Below are positions 1 through 9,193 of a stretch of DNA of 64,000 bases, one piece after another. The stretch covers positions 744,001-808,000 of the forward strand of contig UAVY01000001.1 of assembly GCA_900446925.1 (NCBI GenBank), read 5' to 3'. The DNA is from Citrobacter koseri (GTDB lineage Bacteria > Pseudomonadota > Gammaproteobacteria > Enterobacterales > Enterobacteriaceae). Both the position numbers and the translations under genes were made by a program. The notes under the pieces are model-generated. The model had not been told where the DNA came from. It was given only the letters and a program-made list of their open reading frames with translations, and searched no databases. The stretch's first letter is position 1; each line of letters opens with the position of its first letter.

Positions 1-327
1 CTGCGTCCGACGCATCAAATGCTTTTGCAGCGTATTCGCCGGCTGCGTCGCATCGCCGCGAAGCGACGACTGACGCACCTGCAACAATTGTGTTTCCGTC
101 TGCGCCAGATAGCTGTCAGCCTGCTGCACTGCCGTGAGTTGTTGATTTAGCTGTACGTTGTAGCGCATCGGACGGCGGGACAACAGCGCCGATTCGGGGA
201 ACGCATTGCGGGTCGCGGTGATTTCTGGCGCGTTGACGCGGCCGACCGTTTGCGGCGCATCAATGCTTCCGCGCCCGGTTGCGGGCGCAGAAGTCGTAAG
301 GGACGTTGTTTTTAAACCTACCTGCAT
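1..327 (-). CDS. lafW: LafW-like lateral flagellar hook-associated protein, partial (N-terminus)
   Basis: A reading frame of 109 codons begins at 327 and runs off the left edge without a stop. It starts 5 bp after the lfgL stop, in the same direction, so it is the next gene of the rod-hook operon. The visible part is polar, with Gln/Thr-rich stretches and no signal peptide or membrane segment, which fits an exported axial protein. In Flag-2 loci the gene after lfgL is lafW, described as a putative hook-associated protein. The assignment rests mainly on position; the visible sequence alone does not prove the function. Confidence 0.6.
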   Translation of the reverse strand, partial: MQVGLKTTSLTTSAPATGRGSIDAPQTVGRVNAPEITATRNAFPESALLSRRPMRYNVQLNQQLTAVQQADSYLAQTETQLLQVRQSSLRGDATQPANTLQKHLMRRTQ

Positions 328-332
328 AACAA

Positions 333-1250
333 TTACAACAGACTAAACAAGTTAAGCTGACTCACCATACTGTAAGCCTTATTAGTGATCTGCACCGACT
401 GCGTATACAGTTGCAGGTTGATACTGGTGGTCGCCCAGTCCGTTTCGGACAGGTCCCGTACAACCTGATCGTTCGCAAGGCTGACATCGCTGTGCGCATC
501 GCTGAGCAGCGTCAGGCGGTTCTGACGACCGCCAAGATCGGTGAAGAGGCTGGAGATGTTATCGCTGGTATTTTGCGCGACACCGATCATCTCCTCCAGT
601 TCGTCTTTATAGTCAGCGTAATTCGCGTTCGGGTCCTGCATTTTGTCGCTGAGCGCTTTCAATTTATTCAGCATCTCAAGGTCGTTTCCTGAACCGGAGA
701 ATGCCTGAGCAACATGGGTGTTTTCCGTAATAGAGACGCCGTTCGCGACAATCGTTTCGCGGCTGCTGTCATTGCCGCCATACACATACTGCCCTTTCGC
801 CTCATCCCACGTTACCGTCTGGCTGTCAGTCTGCGTGCCGGAAAACAGATAGCTGCCGTTTTCATTTTTAGCGTTCAGGGTGGCGACCAGCGAATCCAGC
901 ATTGAAGAAAGCTCCATGCCGTAACCCGCCATATCTTTCTGGCTGAGCGTACTGTTATTCGCCAGCTTCAGCTTATCGCCGACCGCCAGCATCTGGTTAC
1001 TGAGCGCGGTGATGTTCGACTCCTGAATCGACAGCGCGCCGCTCAGGCTGGAAATATTGCTCTGATACTGTTTAATCGCAGACTGCTCACGGTTCAGTTG
1101 CACCAGACGACTTGCGGAAACAGGATCGTCAGACGGCACATTAATACGCTTTTGCGTCGACATCTGCTCCATCAACTTACTGATACGCGTGCCGTTAACG
1201 CCTAATTGCGCCAGCATGGCATTTGAGTTGTAAAGACTACTAATACGCAT
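333..1250 (-). CDS. lfgL: Flagellar hook-filament junction protein FlgL homologue (LfgL)
   Basis: The 305-residue protein is a complete FlgL/HAP3 homologue. This protein forms the second ring of the junction between hook and filament. It opens with the flagellin-type N-terminal helix (MRISSLYNSNAM) and has the SxxKRINxPSDDPV segment typical of the flagellin/FlgL family near residue 32. It ends with a conserved C-terminal helix (YTQSVQITNKAYSMVSQLN). Like other axial proteins it has no cleavable signal and would leave through the flagellar type III apparatus. It lies 22 bp after lfgK and 5 bp before lafW. The reading frame is intact, unlike that of lfgK. Confidence 0.93.
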   Translation of the reverse strand: MRISSLYNSNAMLAQLGVNGTRISKLMEQMSTQKRINVPSDDPVSASRLVQLNREQSAIKQYQSNISSLSGALSIQESNITALSNQMLAVGDKLKLANNSTLSQKDMAGYGMELSSMLDSLVATLNAKNENGSYLFSGTQTDSQTVTWDEAKGQYVYGGNDSSRETIVANGVSITENTHVAQAFSGSGNDLEMLNKLKALSDKMQDPNANYADYKDELEEMIGVAQNTSDNISSLFTDLGGRQNRLTLLSDAHSDVSLANDQVVRDLSETDWATTSINLQLYTQSVQITNKAYSMVSQLNLFSLL

Positions 1251-1272
1251 AATTTAAATTCTCTGATGGCGC

Positions 1273-2659
1273 TTAAAACATCCCCAGCAGGTCGCTGAAG
1301 ATCTGATTTCCGGTGGAGATCACCTTCATGTTCGACTGGTAAGCCTGCATGTAGATCTGTAGATTAATCGCCTCTTCATCCTGGTTTACCGCGCTCAGGT
1401 TATCGCGCTGATTCTGCGCCTGGTCGCGCACCGTCGACGCCGCTTCCATTTCTGTTTTGCTCTGCTTACTGGCAATACCGATAGTGGAAATGATCGCCGC
1501 AGCCCCTTCGCTCAGGCTCATATTTCCCAGACCCGGAATATCCGTTTTCTGGTTTTTCAGTTCGATCAGCGCCTTCAGGTTATCGCCGTTGCCCGGTACG
1601 CCCGTGCCGTCGTCGGCCTGGATGCCGGACAGCGCCAGTTCTTCAGGCTTCAGATCCGTCACCTGCAACATGCCCGCAGGATTGCTCGGATCGAAAGTAA
1701 ACAACGGCTTGCCTGAATTGCCATTCAGGTCATAGCCCTTCGCCAGCTGATCGTTAAACAGTTTTGCCACCGATTCCGCCATCCCTTGCACCGAATCTTT
1801 CATCTGTTGGAGGGTGCCGGTTTCATAATCATACAGCGCGCCAAGTTGACCGCCCGCCGACGGGTTCAGCGTGAACTCGCTGGTGGAAAATTTCAGCGTC
1901 AGCGTGGAGTTGCCGTTGGCGTCCTGCCCCGCGCTGAGCTGCCCGGCGACCTTACCGCTCACCAGCGGCTGACCGTTCGCCATTGAGACGGTGTACCCGC
2001 TGGAACCATCGTCCGTCACCTTCACGTCCGCCAGCGTACTTAACTGTTTTACCAGTTCATCACGCTGATCGCGCAGTACGCTGCTGTTACCGCCGGTTGA
2101 CTCCATGTCGGTAATTTTTTTGTTGTAGTCCGCAATACTGGTACTCAGGGTGTTGATCTGGTCAACCATCGCGTTGCGCTGGGTGTTGATCGACTCTTTC
2201 TGGCTGGAGATGAAGTTGTTAACGTTATTGAAACGGGTCGCCAGCGCGCCCGCCTGGTTAATAAGCTGCTGACGCAGCGCCGGGGATTCCGGCGTCTGGG
2301 TCAATGCGCTCAGGGCGCTGACAAAATCATCCAGCCCGTTACCAAGACTGGTAGAGTCGGTGCCGATCACCTGTTCCAGCGCGCCGATATATTGATTTCC
2401 GGTTTCGAAATAGCTGGCTTTCGAGTTGGTCTGCCACACCTGATTAACCAGATACTGACTGGAGATGCGGCGAATACTGTCGACCTGTACCCCGTTCCCG
2501 GCGGTAAAACCCGCTTCCCCCCATTGGGCCGATGGAGCTTTGGATAATGCCCTGGCGGCTGTACCCCGGCGTCAGCAGGTTAGCGATGTTCATCGAGGTG
2601 ACATTCATGCCCACCTGGGCTGCCTGCAAACCGCTGAAGGCAATATTAATCATACTCAT
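1273..2659 (-). CDS. lfgK: Flagellar hook-associated protein FlgK homologue (LfgK), one frameshift
   Basis: This is HAP1, the first ring of the hook-filament junction. The N-terminal part (start at 2659, MSMINIAFSGLQAAQ) carries the rod/hook family motif with TSMNIANLLTPGYSRQG. The rest of the protein continues in another frame from about 2505. Removing one base from the AAAA run near 2505-2508 joins the parts into a 461-residue protein with GSGFTAGNGVQVDS at the seam, as expected of FlgK. The C-terminus (EEAINLQIYMQAYQSNMKVI) is the conserved axial helix. An SD-like GGAGTAAG precedes the start, 3 bp after lfgJ. The break is probably a sequencing error. Confidence 0.88.
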
Positions 2660-2662
2660 GGC

Positions 2663-3052
2663 TTACTCCTGCCCGCGCATTACCGGAACCACAGGCGTTT
2701 TAAGTTCTTTCGGTTGCTCTTCTAAAGCGGCCATTTCATCCGTTTTCTTAAGCGGCGTATTCACCTGCGGCGAAAGCTGGTTGATGATCATCTGGGTAAT
2801 CCCGGTGCTGCGCTGAGATGCCAGATCAGACGCCAGTCGGTCATCGTAAAAATCACGCATCATCCGCTGCTGTTTGCTGTTGAAAGGGTTGTCTTCCCCC
2901 AGCACATCGGACGCCTTGCGCATTTGCGACAGCATGGAACGCAGCATCAGCGCCTCAAACTGTTCGGCGGCCTGTTCAAGATTCTGCGGCTTTACCTGCC
3001 CGGAGAGATCGCCGGGCAGAATCGCGGTTTGTCGGTTAATGGCATTCAGCAT
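2663..3052 (-). CDS. lfgJ: Rod-binding protein, FlgJ N-terminal domain only (LfgJ)
   Basis: At 129 residues this matches only the N-terminal, rod-capping half of FlgJ, with the motif LEQAAEQFEALMLRSMLSQM near residue 25 and a following FYDDRLASDL stretch. The peptidoglycan-hydrolysing domain found in FlgJ of Escherichia and Salmonella peritrichous flagella (about 313 residues) is absent. Single-domain FlgJ proteins are known in many systems. The rod of this flagellum would then need a separate hydrolase to cross the cell wall, and none is seen in the window. The frame is intact and the gene is tightly spaced between lfgI and lfgK. Confidence 0.88.
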   Translation of the reverse strand: MLNAINRQTAILPGDLSGQVKPQNLEQAAEQFEALMLRSMLSQMRKASDVLGEDNPFNSKQQRMMRDFYDDRLASDLASQRSTGITQMIINQLSPQVNTPLKKTDEMAALEEQPKELKTPVVPVMRGQE

Positions 3053-3061
3053 GGTATTTCC

Positions 3062-4154
3062 TTAAATCACGACCAGTTCAGCATCCAGCGCGCCGGCTTC
3101 ATGCAGCGCCTGTAAGATAGCCATCGTGTCGTCCGGCGCCGCGCCAAGGCTGTTAATGGTATTCACGATGCTGCGCAGGCTGGTTCCCGCCGCAATAGTC
3201 ACCATCTGACCCCGGCCACGGTTAACGTTGACGTCGCTTTCCGGCGTGACAACCGTTCTTCCCTGGCTGAATGCGCCAGGCTGGCTGACGTTCGACGACT
3301 CGCGGATGGTGACGGTCAGGTTGCCGTGTGATACCGCCGCAGCGCGCACCACTACGCCATCGCCAATGACCACCGTTCCCGTTCGGGCGTTGAACACCAC
3401 GCGTGGCGGCTGTTTACCGGCGTTAATCTGCACATCTTCCAGAGAGGACATAAAGGCCACCCGATCGCCCGCGCCCATCGGCGCACGTACCGCCACGTTA
3501 GTCGCGCTTTGCGCAGTCGCCGTGCCGGAACCAAAGGCGTTGTTCAGCGCGACTGCGACGCTGTTGGCAGTCTTAAAGCTGGGACGTTTCAGGTTCAGCA
3601 TCACCACCGGCTCCTGCTGGAAATCGCTCCGGCACTTCGCGCTCCACCGAGCCGCCGTTTGGCACACGGCCAACGGTCGCGGTGTTGATGGTCACGCTGG
3701 AGCCGCTGTTGCCCTCGGCTTTCACGCCGCCTACCACCACATTCCCCTGTGCCAACGCATACACTTCGCCATCGGCACCGCGCAGTTGAGTCAGCAGCAG
3801 CGTACCGCCACGCAGGCTTTTCGCATCGCCAATCGAGGAGACGGTTACATCAATACTTTGCCCACGCGCATAGCCCGGCGGCAGCGTGGCGCTAATCGCC
3901 ACGGCCGCGACGTTCTTCACCTTCGGATCAATCTTCGCAGGCAACTGCACGCCAAACTGGCGCAGCATGTTGGTAACGGACTGGCTGGTGAACTTGACCT
4001 GGTTTTTATCCCCTGTACCGTCAAGCCCCACAACCAGGCTGTAGCCCACCAGTTGGTTGCCGCGTACGCCCTGAATATCGACCACATCGCCAAGACGCTG
4101 CGCCGCCGCGTTCATGCTGCAAATCAGCAGGAAAAAGAGTGCCAGTTTACGCAT
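3062..4154 (-). CDS. lfgI: Flagellar P-ring protein FlgI homologue (LfgI), one frameshift
   Basis: FlgI builds the periplasmic P ring around the rod. The protein has a Sec signal peptide ([19 protein letters not shown]) followed by the family signature [21 protein letters not shown] chose the start at 4154 because GGAGG lies 5 bp upstream of this ATG; an in-frame ATG at 4166 overlaps the lfgH stop and is less likely. The frame breaks near 3629, where GTGCCGGAGCGATTT carries one base too many. Without it the protein reads [14 protein letters not shown] and reaches 363 residues, ending at 3062 ([15 protein letters not shown]). Confidence 0.88.
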
Positions 4155-4165
4155 CATGGCCTCCA

Positions 4166-4831
4166 TTAAATTGGGAACAGCGGGTGGTTGAAGAAGCGGG
4201 TCAGCCAGCCTGCCGCATTCGCGTCGCTGAGCGCGCCGCGTCCGGCATAGGAGATACGGGCATTGGCGATTCGCTGTGAAGAGACGGAGTTGTCGCGTTC
4301 GATATCTTCCGCGCGCACCAGGCCCGTCACCCGCATATACTCATCCCCCTGGTTGAGGGTGAGCCATTTCTCCCCGCGAATCGCCAGCACGCCGTTTGGC
4401 AACACTTTATAAACCGCAACGGTGATCGCGCCGCGCAGACTGTTTTGCTGCTGCGAGGTGGCATTACCGTTAAAGTTTCGGTTGCCGTCAATCGAGCCGG
4501 AAAGCTTATCGATTGAATGGCCGAATGCTTCCGGTATCCCCAGGGAAACATCGTTTTTCTTACCAAAGTTAGTGCGCGCCTGCTTGCTGGCCTGAGTAGA
4601 CTCATCCAGCTTAACGGTCAGGATGTCGCCTACGCGATAAGCCCGGCGATCCTGGGTCAACGACCAGTTGTAGTTGCCGTTATATAACCCACCGCCGCGC
4701 ACCTGCGTTTCAGGCACCACGATATCTTCCGGCGGCGCATACGCCGCATCGTCTTTTTTCACCAGCAACGCCGGGCTTTCGCAGCCCGACAAAAACAGCG
4801 CCAGTAGACTGATAACTAACTGCTTTTTCAT
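4166..4831 (-). CDS. lfgH: Flagellar L-ring lipoprotein FlgH homologue (LfgH)
   Basis: FlgH forms the outer-membrane L ring. The 221-residue protein starts with a lipoprotein signal peptide whose lipobox is LFLSGC, so Cys17 would be lipidated. It contains the conserved [18 protein letters not shown] region (about residues 67-84) and [20 protein letters not shown], and ends in the family motif [23 protein letters not shown]. The frame is intact. It lies between lfgG and lfgI in the standard FlgF-G-H-I order. Confidence 0.95.
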   Translation of the reverse strand: MKKQLVISLLALFLSGCESPALLVKKDDAAYAPPEDIVVPETQVRGGGLYNGNYNWSLTQDRRAYRVGDILTVKLDESTQASKQARTNFGKKNDVSLGIPEAFGHSIDKLSGSIDGNRNFNGNATSQQQNSLRGAITVAVYKVLPNGVLAIRGEKWLTLNQGDEYMRVTGLVRAEDIERDNSVSSQRIANARISYAGRGALSDANAAGWLTRFFNHPLFPI

Positions 4832-4857
4832 TTCTCTTTCACTTTAAAGCCCTGTCG

Positions 4858-5643
4858 TTACATCGACTGGGTGACAAACTTCAACATGTCATCGGCGGCA
4901 GAGACCATCTTGGCGTTCATTTCGTAGGCACGCTGAACGGTGATCATGTCGACCATCTCTTCAACGACCTGTACGTTAGAACCTTCCAGAGAGCCCTGCT
5001 CCAGCTGTCCAAGCGCGTCCTCGCCGGGTACGCCTTCAACCGCTTCGCCGCTGGCCGCCGTTTCACGGTATAAGTTGCCGCCTATCGCCTCCAGACCGGC
5101 CGGATTGACGAAGTTCACCAGCGTCAACTGCCCCAGCTCCACCGGATCGGTTTCACCTGCCACCGTCGCGGTGATGGTGCCGTCTTTACCAATCTGCAAA
5201 TCTTTGACGTTCTCCGGCAATTCAATCTGCGGCACCAGCGGCAGCCCCTGCGCATTCGTCAGCACGCCATCTGGCGTTTTCTGGAAATTACCGGCGCGGG
5301 TATACGCGATATCGCCATCCGCAGTTTCCACCTGGAAGAACCCTTGCCCGGTGATCGCCACGTCGAAGGTTTGCCCGGTGTTCTGGATGCTGCCGACGGT
5401 AAACTCTTTCTGCGTCCCGACGATCTTCACCCCGGTGCCGTACTGAATGCCGGTCGGCGCGATATTGTTCTGATCGAGCTGCCCGCCTGGCGTGCGCTGA
5501 TTCTGATAAAACAGATCGGCGAACATCGCGCGATCGCGTTTAAACCCGGTGGTGTTGACGTTCGCCAGGTTGTTGGAAATCGCGGTCATTTTGGCGTCCT
5601 GCGCCGCCAGGCCGGTTTTACTGATCCATAAAGCGGGATTCAT
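4858..5643 (-). CDS. lfgG: Flagellar distal rod protein FlgG homologue (LfgG)
   Basis: FlgG is the distal rod subunit. The 261-residue protein has the rod-hook N-terminal helix with NNLANVNTTGFKRDR (residues 27-41), the central DVAITGQGFFQV motif, and the C-terminal family signature EMVDMITVQRAYEMNAKMVS. Its length equals that of FlgG in Escherichia coli (260). It is intact and lies 21 bp after lfgF. It is exported through the flagellar type III apparatus without a cleaved signal. Confidence 0.95.
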   Translation of the reverse strand: MNPALWISKTGLAAQDAKMTAISNNLANVNTTGFKRDRAMFADLFYQNQRTPGGQLDQNNIAPTGIQYGTGVKIVGTQKEFTVGSIQNTGQTFDVAITGQGFFQVETADGDIAYTRAGNFQKTPDGVLTNAQGLPLVPQIELPENVKDLQIGKDGTITATVAGETDPVELGQLTLVNFVNPAGLEAIGGNLYRETAASGEAVEGVPGEDALGQLEQGSLEGSNVQVVEEMVDMITVQRAYEMNAKMVSAADDMLKFVTQSM

Positions 5644-5664
5644 CTTTATTCCTTCTTATTGTTA

Positions 5665-6396
5665 TCAGGTGCCACGAATCAGACGGTTGCCTGAATTAGC
5701 GAGATCTTCAGCGGCTTTCATCATCTTGATTTGCGCTTCAAACTGACGATTCAGCGCGATGCTGGCGACCATCTCATTAATGGCCGAGACGTTAGCGGTT
5801 TCCAGATGCCCGGACGCCACCATCACCTCTTCATCGCGTGGGTTAATCGCCGTGTTGCTCACCAGAAAGCCATCCACATTTTTGCTCAGATCGCTTACCG
5901 GAATGTTCACCAGCTTGATGCGGTCAACATCAACCGGCGCGGCAATATCGCCGTCGTCAGGCACGATAGTGATCACACCGTCCTCACCGATGCTGACGGA
6001 CGAGAACGGCGGTAAAACGATCGGGCCGTTGTCACCTTCAACCGGCAGGCCGTTGATCGACAGATCGCCCTCCGGGCTGACGTCGATCTGCCCGTTGCGG
6101 GTGTAAACCTCACGGTTGCCGCTGGCCAGCGCAATCAGCCCATCGCCTTTAATGGCGATATCCAGATTGCGCCCCGTTTCACGTACCGCGCCAGGCGTCA
6201 TATCCACGCCGCCCTGAGTAGGCAGCGCCATATAACGCGAGGCATATCCCTCGCCGTTAACCTGCTGAGAAATCGCATTATCAAGATCGCTACGAAACCC
6301 CTGGGTATTCACATTCGCCAGGTTGTTTGCATGGATCTGCTGCTGCGACAAACTGCGCGATGCGCCGCTCATGGCGGTAAAAATCAAACGATCCAT
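5665..6396 (-). CDS. lfgF: Flagellar proximal rod protein FlgF homologue (LfgF)
   Basis: The 243-residue protein is a proximal rod subunit. It has the rod-hook signature NNLANVNTQGFRSDLDNAIS near residue 25, the central LDIAIKGDGLIAL segment, and the C-terminal axial helix EMVASIALNRQFEAQIKMMK. The start at 6396 shares a base with the lfgE stop (TAATG), so the two genes are translationally coupled. The frame is intact. Confidence 0.94.
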   Translation of the reverse strand: MDRLIFTAMSGASRSLSQQQIHANNLANVNTQGFRSDLDNAISQQVNGEGYASRYMALPTQGGVDMTPGAVRETGRNLDIAIKGDGLIALASGNREVYTRNGQIDVSPEGDLSINGLPVEGDNGPIVLPPFSSVSIGEDGVITIVPDDGDIAAPVDVDRIKLVNIPVSDLSKNVDGFLVSNTAINPRDEEVMVASGHLETANVSAINEMVASIALNRQFEAQIKMMKAAEDLANSGNRLIRGT

Positions 6397-7594
6397 TACA
6401 CCGCCTGGAAGAGAGCGTTCATCATGTTGTCGTTGGTGCTGATAACCTTCGTGTTCGCCTGGTAATTACGCTGCGCGGTCATCAGACCAACCAGCTCAGA
6501 GGTCAAATCCACGTTTGAGGATTCCAGCGCGCCGGATTTCACAGAACCCAGCAAACCGGTGCCCGGCGTTTCCGGTCAGCGGCGCGCCGGAACTGGCGGT
6601 TTGTACCCACGTCGTGCCGTCTTTTGACCGCCAGACCATTCGGGTTCGCAAAGTTCGCCAGCCACCAGTTGCCCCTGCAACATCCGTTCGCCGTTGGAGA
6701 AGGTCGCGTAAACGCTGCCGTCCTTCATCCAATCGCCTGACCGGTACGTTCGCCAGATGCGTAGCCGCTGCTGTTGTTTTTGCTGACGGAGAAGTCAGAA
6801 CCGTACTGGCTGGTGCCGTTGTAGCTCAGATCGATAGAGAGATCCGCCGCGCCGGAGATCGATGTGGTCAGGTTCGTCAGGCCAACCGGGCTTTTCAGGA
6901 CGCCCTGCTCGGTAAATTCTATCGCCTGGCTGCTGTCCGGGATTTCCACGTCGTCCATGTAATAGTGAACCTGCCAGGTGTTCTCCGCCGGTTTTCACAA
7001 AATACTGGTTCAGCGTGTGCTCGCGTCCCAGGGAATCAAAAACCTGCGTGGTGTAGGTATTGTTATAGGAAGTGCTGTCTTTTGGGTTGAAAGGGCGCCG
7101 TCTCCGGCTCGGCGGCGCGCGCGTCCAGGTTGGCGGTGAAGTCGAGGCTGTCGGTCGCCTTCGCCGGAATAGAGCCGCTGCTGATCGTCAGATTGCCAAT
7201 CGTCCCCCACTTCTATCTCGCCGTTAGCATTAACCGGGTAGCCCTGAAGATACATCCCCAGGTTGTTGATCAGATTGCCGCTGCTGTCGGTGCCGAAGTA
7301 GCCCGCACGCGTATATGCCGTGGTCCCCGTGCTGTCGCGCACCATGAAAAATCCGCTATCGCTGATCGCCAGATCGAGCGCATTTCCGGTGGTAGAAATA
7401 TTTCCGCCTCGGGTAATACTCTGGGTCACACCAGAAACCCCTACGCCCAGCGGCTGGCTTTCCGCATACAGTGAGGAAAATTCCGCACGGCCGGATTTGA
7501 ATCCTACGGTGCCGGAGTTCGCAATGTTGTTGGAAATGGCGTTCAACTGCTCGGTAATCGCATTCAGACCGGAGGTCGCAATATTAAAACTCAT
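6396..7594 (-). CDS. lfgE: Flagellar hook protein FlgE homologue (LfgE), heavily frameshifted
   Basis: FlgE is the hook subunit. The start at 7594 (MSFNIATSGLNAITEQLNAI) with NNIANSGTVGFKSGR and LDLAISDSGFFMV identifies the family, and the C-terminus (VISTNDNMMNALFQAV) ends at 6396. In between I count about seven single-base shifts (near 7205, 7090, 6985, 6735, 6685, 6625 and 6560). Six are extra bases and one is a missing base. Repair gives 1194 coding bases, a 397-residue protein of normal FlgE size, with recognisable segments such as QVFDSLGREHTLNQYFVK and GLAVKDGTTWVQTASSGAP. This is the worst-affected gene in the window, yet lfgF, lfgG and lfgH beside it are clean, which suggests poor local consensus rather than gene decay. 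Confidence 0.85.
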
Positions 7595-7628
7595 AATAAA
7601 TTCCTGTTAACTCAACGTTTAACCCGAC

Positions 7629-8312
7629 TTACGCACGTTTCTGCGAGTCGCTGCCAAACTGGGTAATATTGTTGTAAGCAATCTCACCGATTCCGGTGAT
7701 ATTCAGTTGGATGGCGCTGCCATCAAGCGGGATGCGCACATTGTTGACGATGCCGCCCACTTCAACAGGAATGCCTTCTTCGCCCGTATCGGTCACAACG
7801 CTAAGGGTGTATTTCCCTTCGCTCAGGCCCAGCTCCTGCGGGTCAATGGTGAAGTCCACCTGCCCGGCGTCCTGTTTCCCCAGCTCAATTTTGTGCTCGG
7901 TGCCGGCCGCATCTTTGACGATGACCGTCGTCACACCGGAAGCGTGATCCAGCGTCAGACGTCCGTTAATCGTCGTTTCGCCATCAGAGTTGATAGCGTC
8001 GGTCTGCACCATCACATGCTGCCCGACCAGGTTGCCGGTGGTGAGCGTTTGCAGGTTGTCCATCAATACGGAACTGTTCGCCATCAGTTGCGACATGGTT
8101 TCCATTGACTGAACCTGCGTCAGCTGCGCCAGTTGGCTGACATACTCGGTGCCATCGGTAGGGTTCAGCGGGTCCTGATTCTGGATCTGCGCGACCAGAA
8201 GCTGCATGAACAGCGTGTTCATGCCGGCTGCGCTGCTGTTATTGTTGTTACTGGCAATGCTGCTATCCGACGTTCCTGTCTGGCTTCTGGTGGACGTGCC
8301 GTCTACATTCAT
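7629..8312 (-). CDS. lfgD: Flagellar hook-capping protein FlgD homologue (LfgD)
   Basis: FlgD caps the growing hook and is shed when the hook is complete. The 227-residue protein has a low-complexity Ser/Asn-rich N-terminus and then the conserved FlgD motif FMQLLVAQIQNQDPLNPTDG with EYVSQLAQLTQVQSME (about residues 35-70). An Ig-like/tudor beta region occupies the C-terminal half. The frame is intact. It starts 2 bp after lfgC, suggesting coupled translation. Confidence 0.94.
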   Translation of the reverse strand: MNVDGTSTRSQTGTSDSSIASNNNNSSAAGMNTLFMQLLVAQIQNQDPLNPTDGTEYVSQLAQLTQVQSMETMSQLMANSSVLMDNLQTLTTGNLVGQHVMVQTDAINSDGETTINGRLTLDHASGVTTVIVKDAAGTEHKIELGKQDAGQVDFTIDPQELGLSEGKYTLSVVTDTGEEGIPVEVGGIVNNVRIPLDGSAIQLNITGIGEIAYNNITQFGSDSQKRA

Positions 8313-8314
8313 CC

Positions 8315-8740
8315 TTATACCTCTCCGAGTCTCAGCAGACTTTGCTGCATGCTTTTAACACTGTTCAGAACATCAACATTGGTTTCGAAACCGCGCGACG
8401 CCGACATCATGTCCGCCATCTCCTCCACCACGTTGACATCCGGGTAGTAGACATAGCCATCCGTATTTGCCATCGGGTTATGCGGCTCATAACGCTGTAC
8501 GGCATTGCCGGTTTCGACAACATCCATCACCTGGACGCGCGCGCCGGTTAACGCCCTGCTATTCATTAACTCATCATTCTTATAAACCGCAGCAAACACC
8601 GGACGACGGGCTTTATAGACGCCGTCTTCGGTGGCGGAGGCGGTTTCCGCATTAGCGAGGTTACTGGCGATGGTATTCAGACGAACGGTTTGCGCCGTCA
8701 TCGCCGACCCCGAAACGCGATAAATATCGGTAAAAGCCAT
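8315..8740 (-). CDS. lfgC: Flagellar proximal rod protein FlgC homologue (LfgC)
   Basis: The 141-residue protein is the FlgC rod subunit, close to the usual length of about 134. It shows the rod-family motif ASNLANAETASATEDGVYKA near residue 26, the central YYPDVNVVEEMADMMSASRG motif, and the C-terminal axial helix. The frame is intact here, so any hook-basal-body defect would not come from this gene. Confidence 0.95.
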   Translation of the reverse strand: MAFTDIYRVSGSAMTAQTVRLNTIASNLANAETASATEDGVYKARRPVFAAVYKNDELMNSRALTGARVQVMDVVETGNAVQRYEPHNPMANTDGYVYYPDVNVVEEMADMMSASRGFETNVDVLNSVKSMQQSLLRLGEV

Positions 8741-8763
8741 ATTCCGTTATCACCTGCGTAGGA

Positions 8764-9115
8764 TTACTTACCTTCAATGGCCTTTTTCAGGCCCGTGAAT
8801 TTCATGTTTAAAAATGCCAGGCTCATCTGATAATCCTGGGTATTCTTCGCAAACTCCAGCCTGCTCGACGTTCAGCGCAACGGTGTTGCCATCGGAAGAG
8901 GGCTGATAAGGCACGCGGTACATCTCTTGCGGCGCTGACGGATTCGAAAAACTCCACGATGAACGTTGCATCTCAGCGGCAAAATCAATATCTTTAGCCT
9001 GGAAATTGGGGGTATCGACGTTTGCCAGATTGGCTGACAGCAACTCTGCTCGGGAAAGTCGAAGCGCTACAGCCTGTGGATGAACGCCCAATGCTTTGTC
9101 AAAAGTAATACTCAC
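8764..9115 (-). CDS. lfgB: Flagellar proximal rod protein FlgB homologue (LfgB), one frameshift
   Basis: FlgB is the most proximal rod subunit and first gene of the leftward operon. The N-terminus (MSITFDKALGVHPQAVALRL) and the LLSANLANVDTPNFQAKDIDF segment are diagnostic. The frame breaks near 8868, where the bottom strand reads GCTGGAGTTTGCG. Dropping one G restores EFAKNTQDYQMSLAFLNMKF and a stop at 8764-8766, giving 116 residues instead of a scrambled tail. It is transcribed from the sigma-54 promoter about 50 bp upstream. Confidence 0.88.
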
Positions 9116-9163
9116 AACTCACACCCTCGTGATGCTAAACCTGCAATGATCTGCTTCCCTGTA

Positions 9164-9180
9164 TAGCAATATTCATGCCA
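9164..9180 (-). promoter_or_regulatory. Sigma-54 (RpoN) promoter of the lfgB operon
   Basis: On the bottom strand the sequence reads TGGCATG-AATA-TTGCTA, which matches the RpoN consensus TGGCACG-N4-TTGCW with the essential GG and GC exactly ten bases apart. It lies about 50 bp upstream of the lfgB start, in the divergent lfgB-lfgA gap. Lateral flagellar early/middle operons are known to be driven by RpoN together with the enhancer-binding protein LafK, whose gene is at 22378-23409. The match and the position are seen directly; its use by LafK is inferred. Confidence 0.82.
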
Positions 9181-9193
9181 AGGTTTTAACATC

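Noticed and set aside
3228..4169. A 313-codon open frame on the top strand over lfgI
   Set aside because: It is an antisense shadow of a GC-rich gene; its protein has no family features, whereas the bottom strand encodes a clear FlgI.
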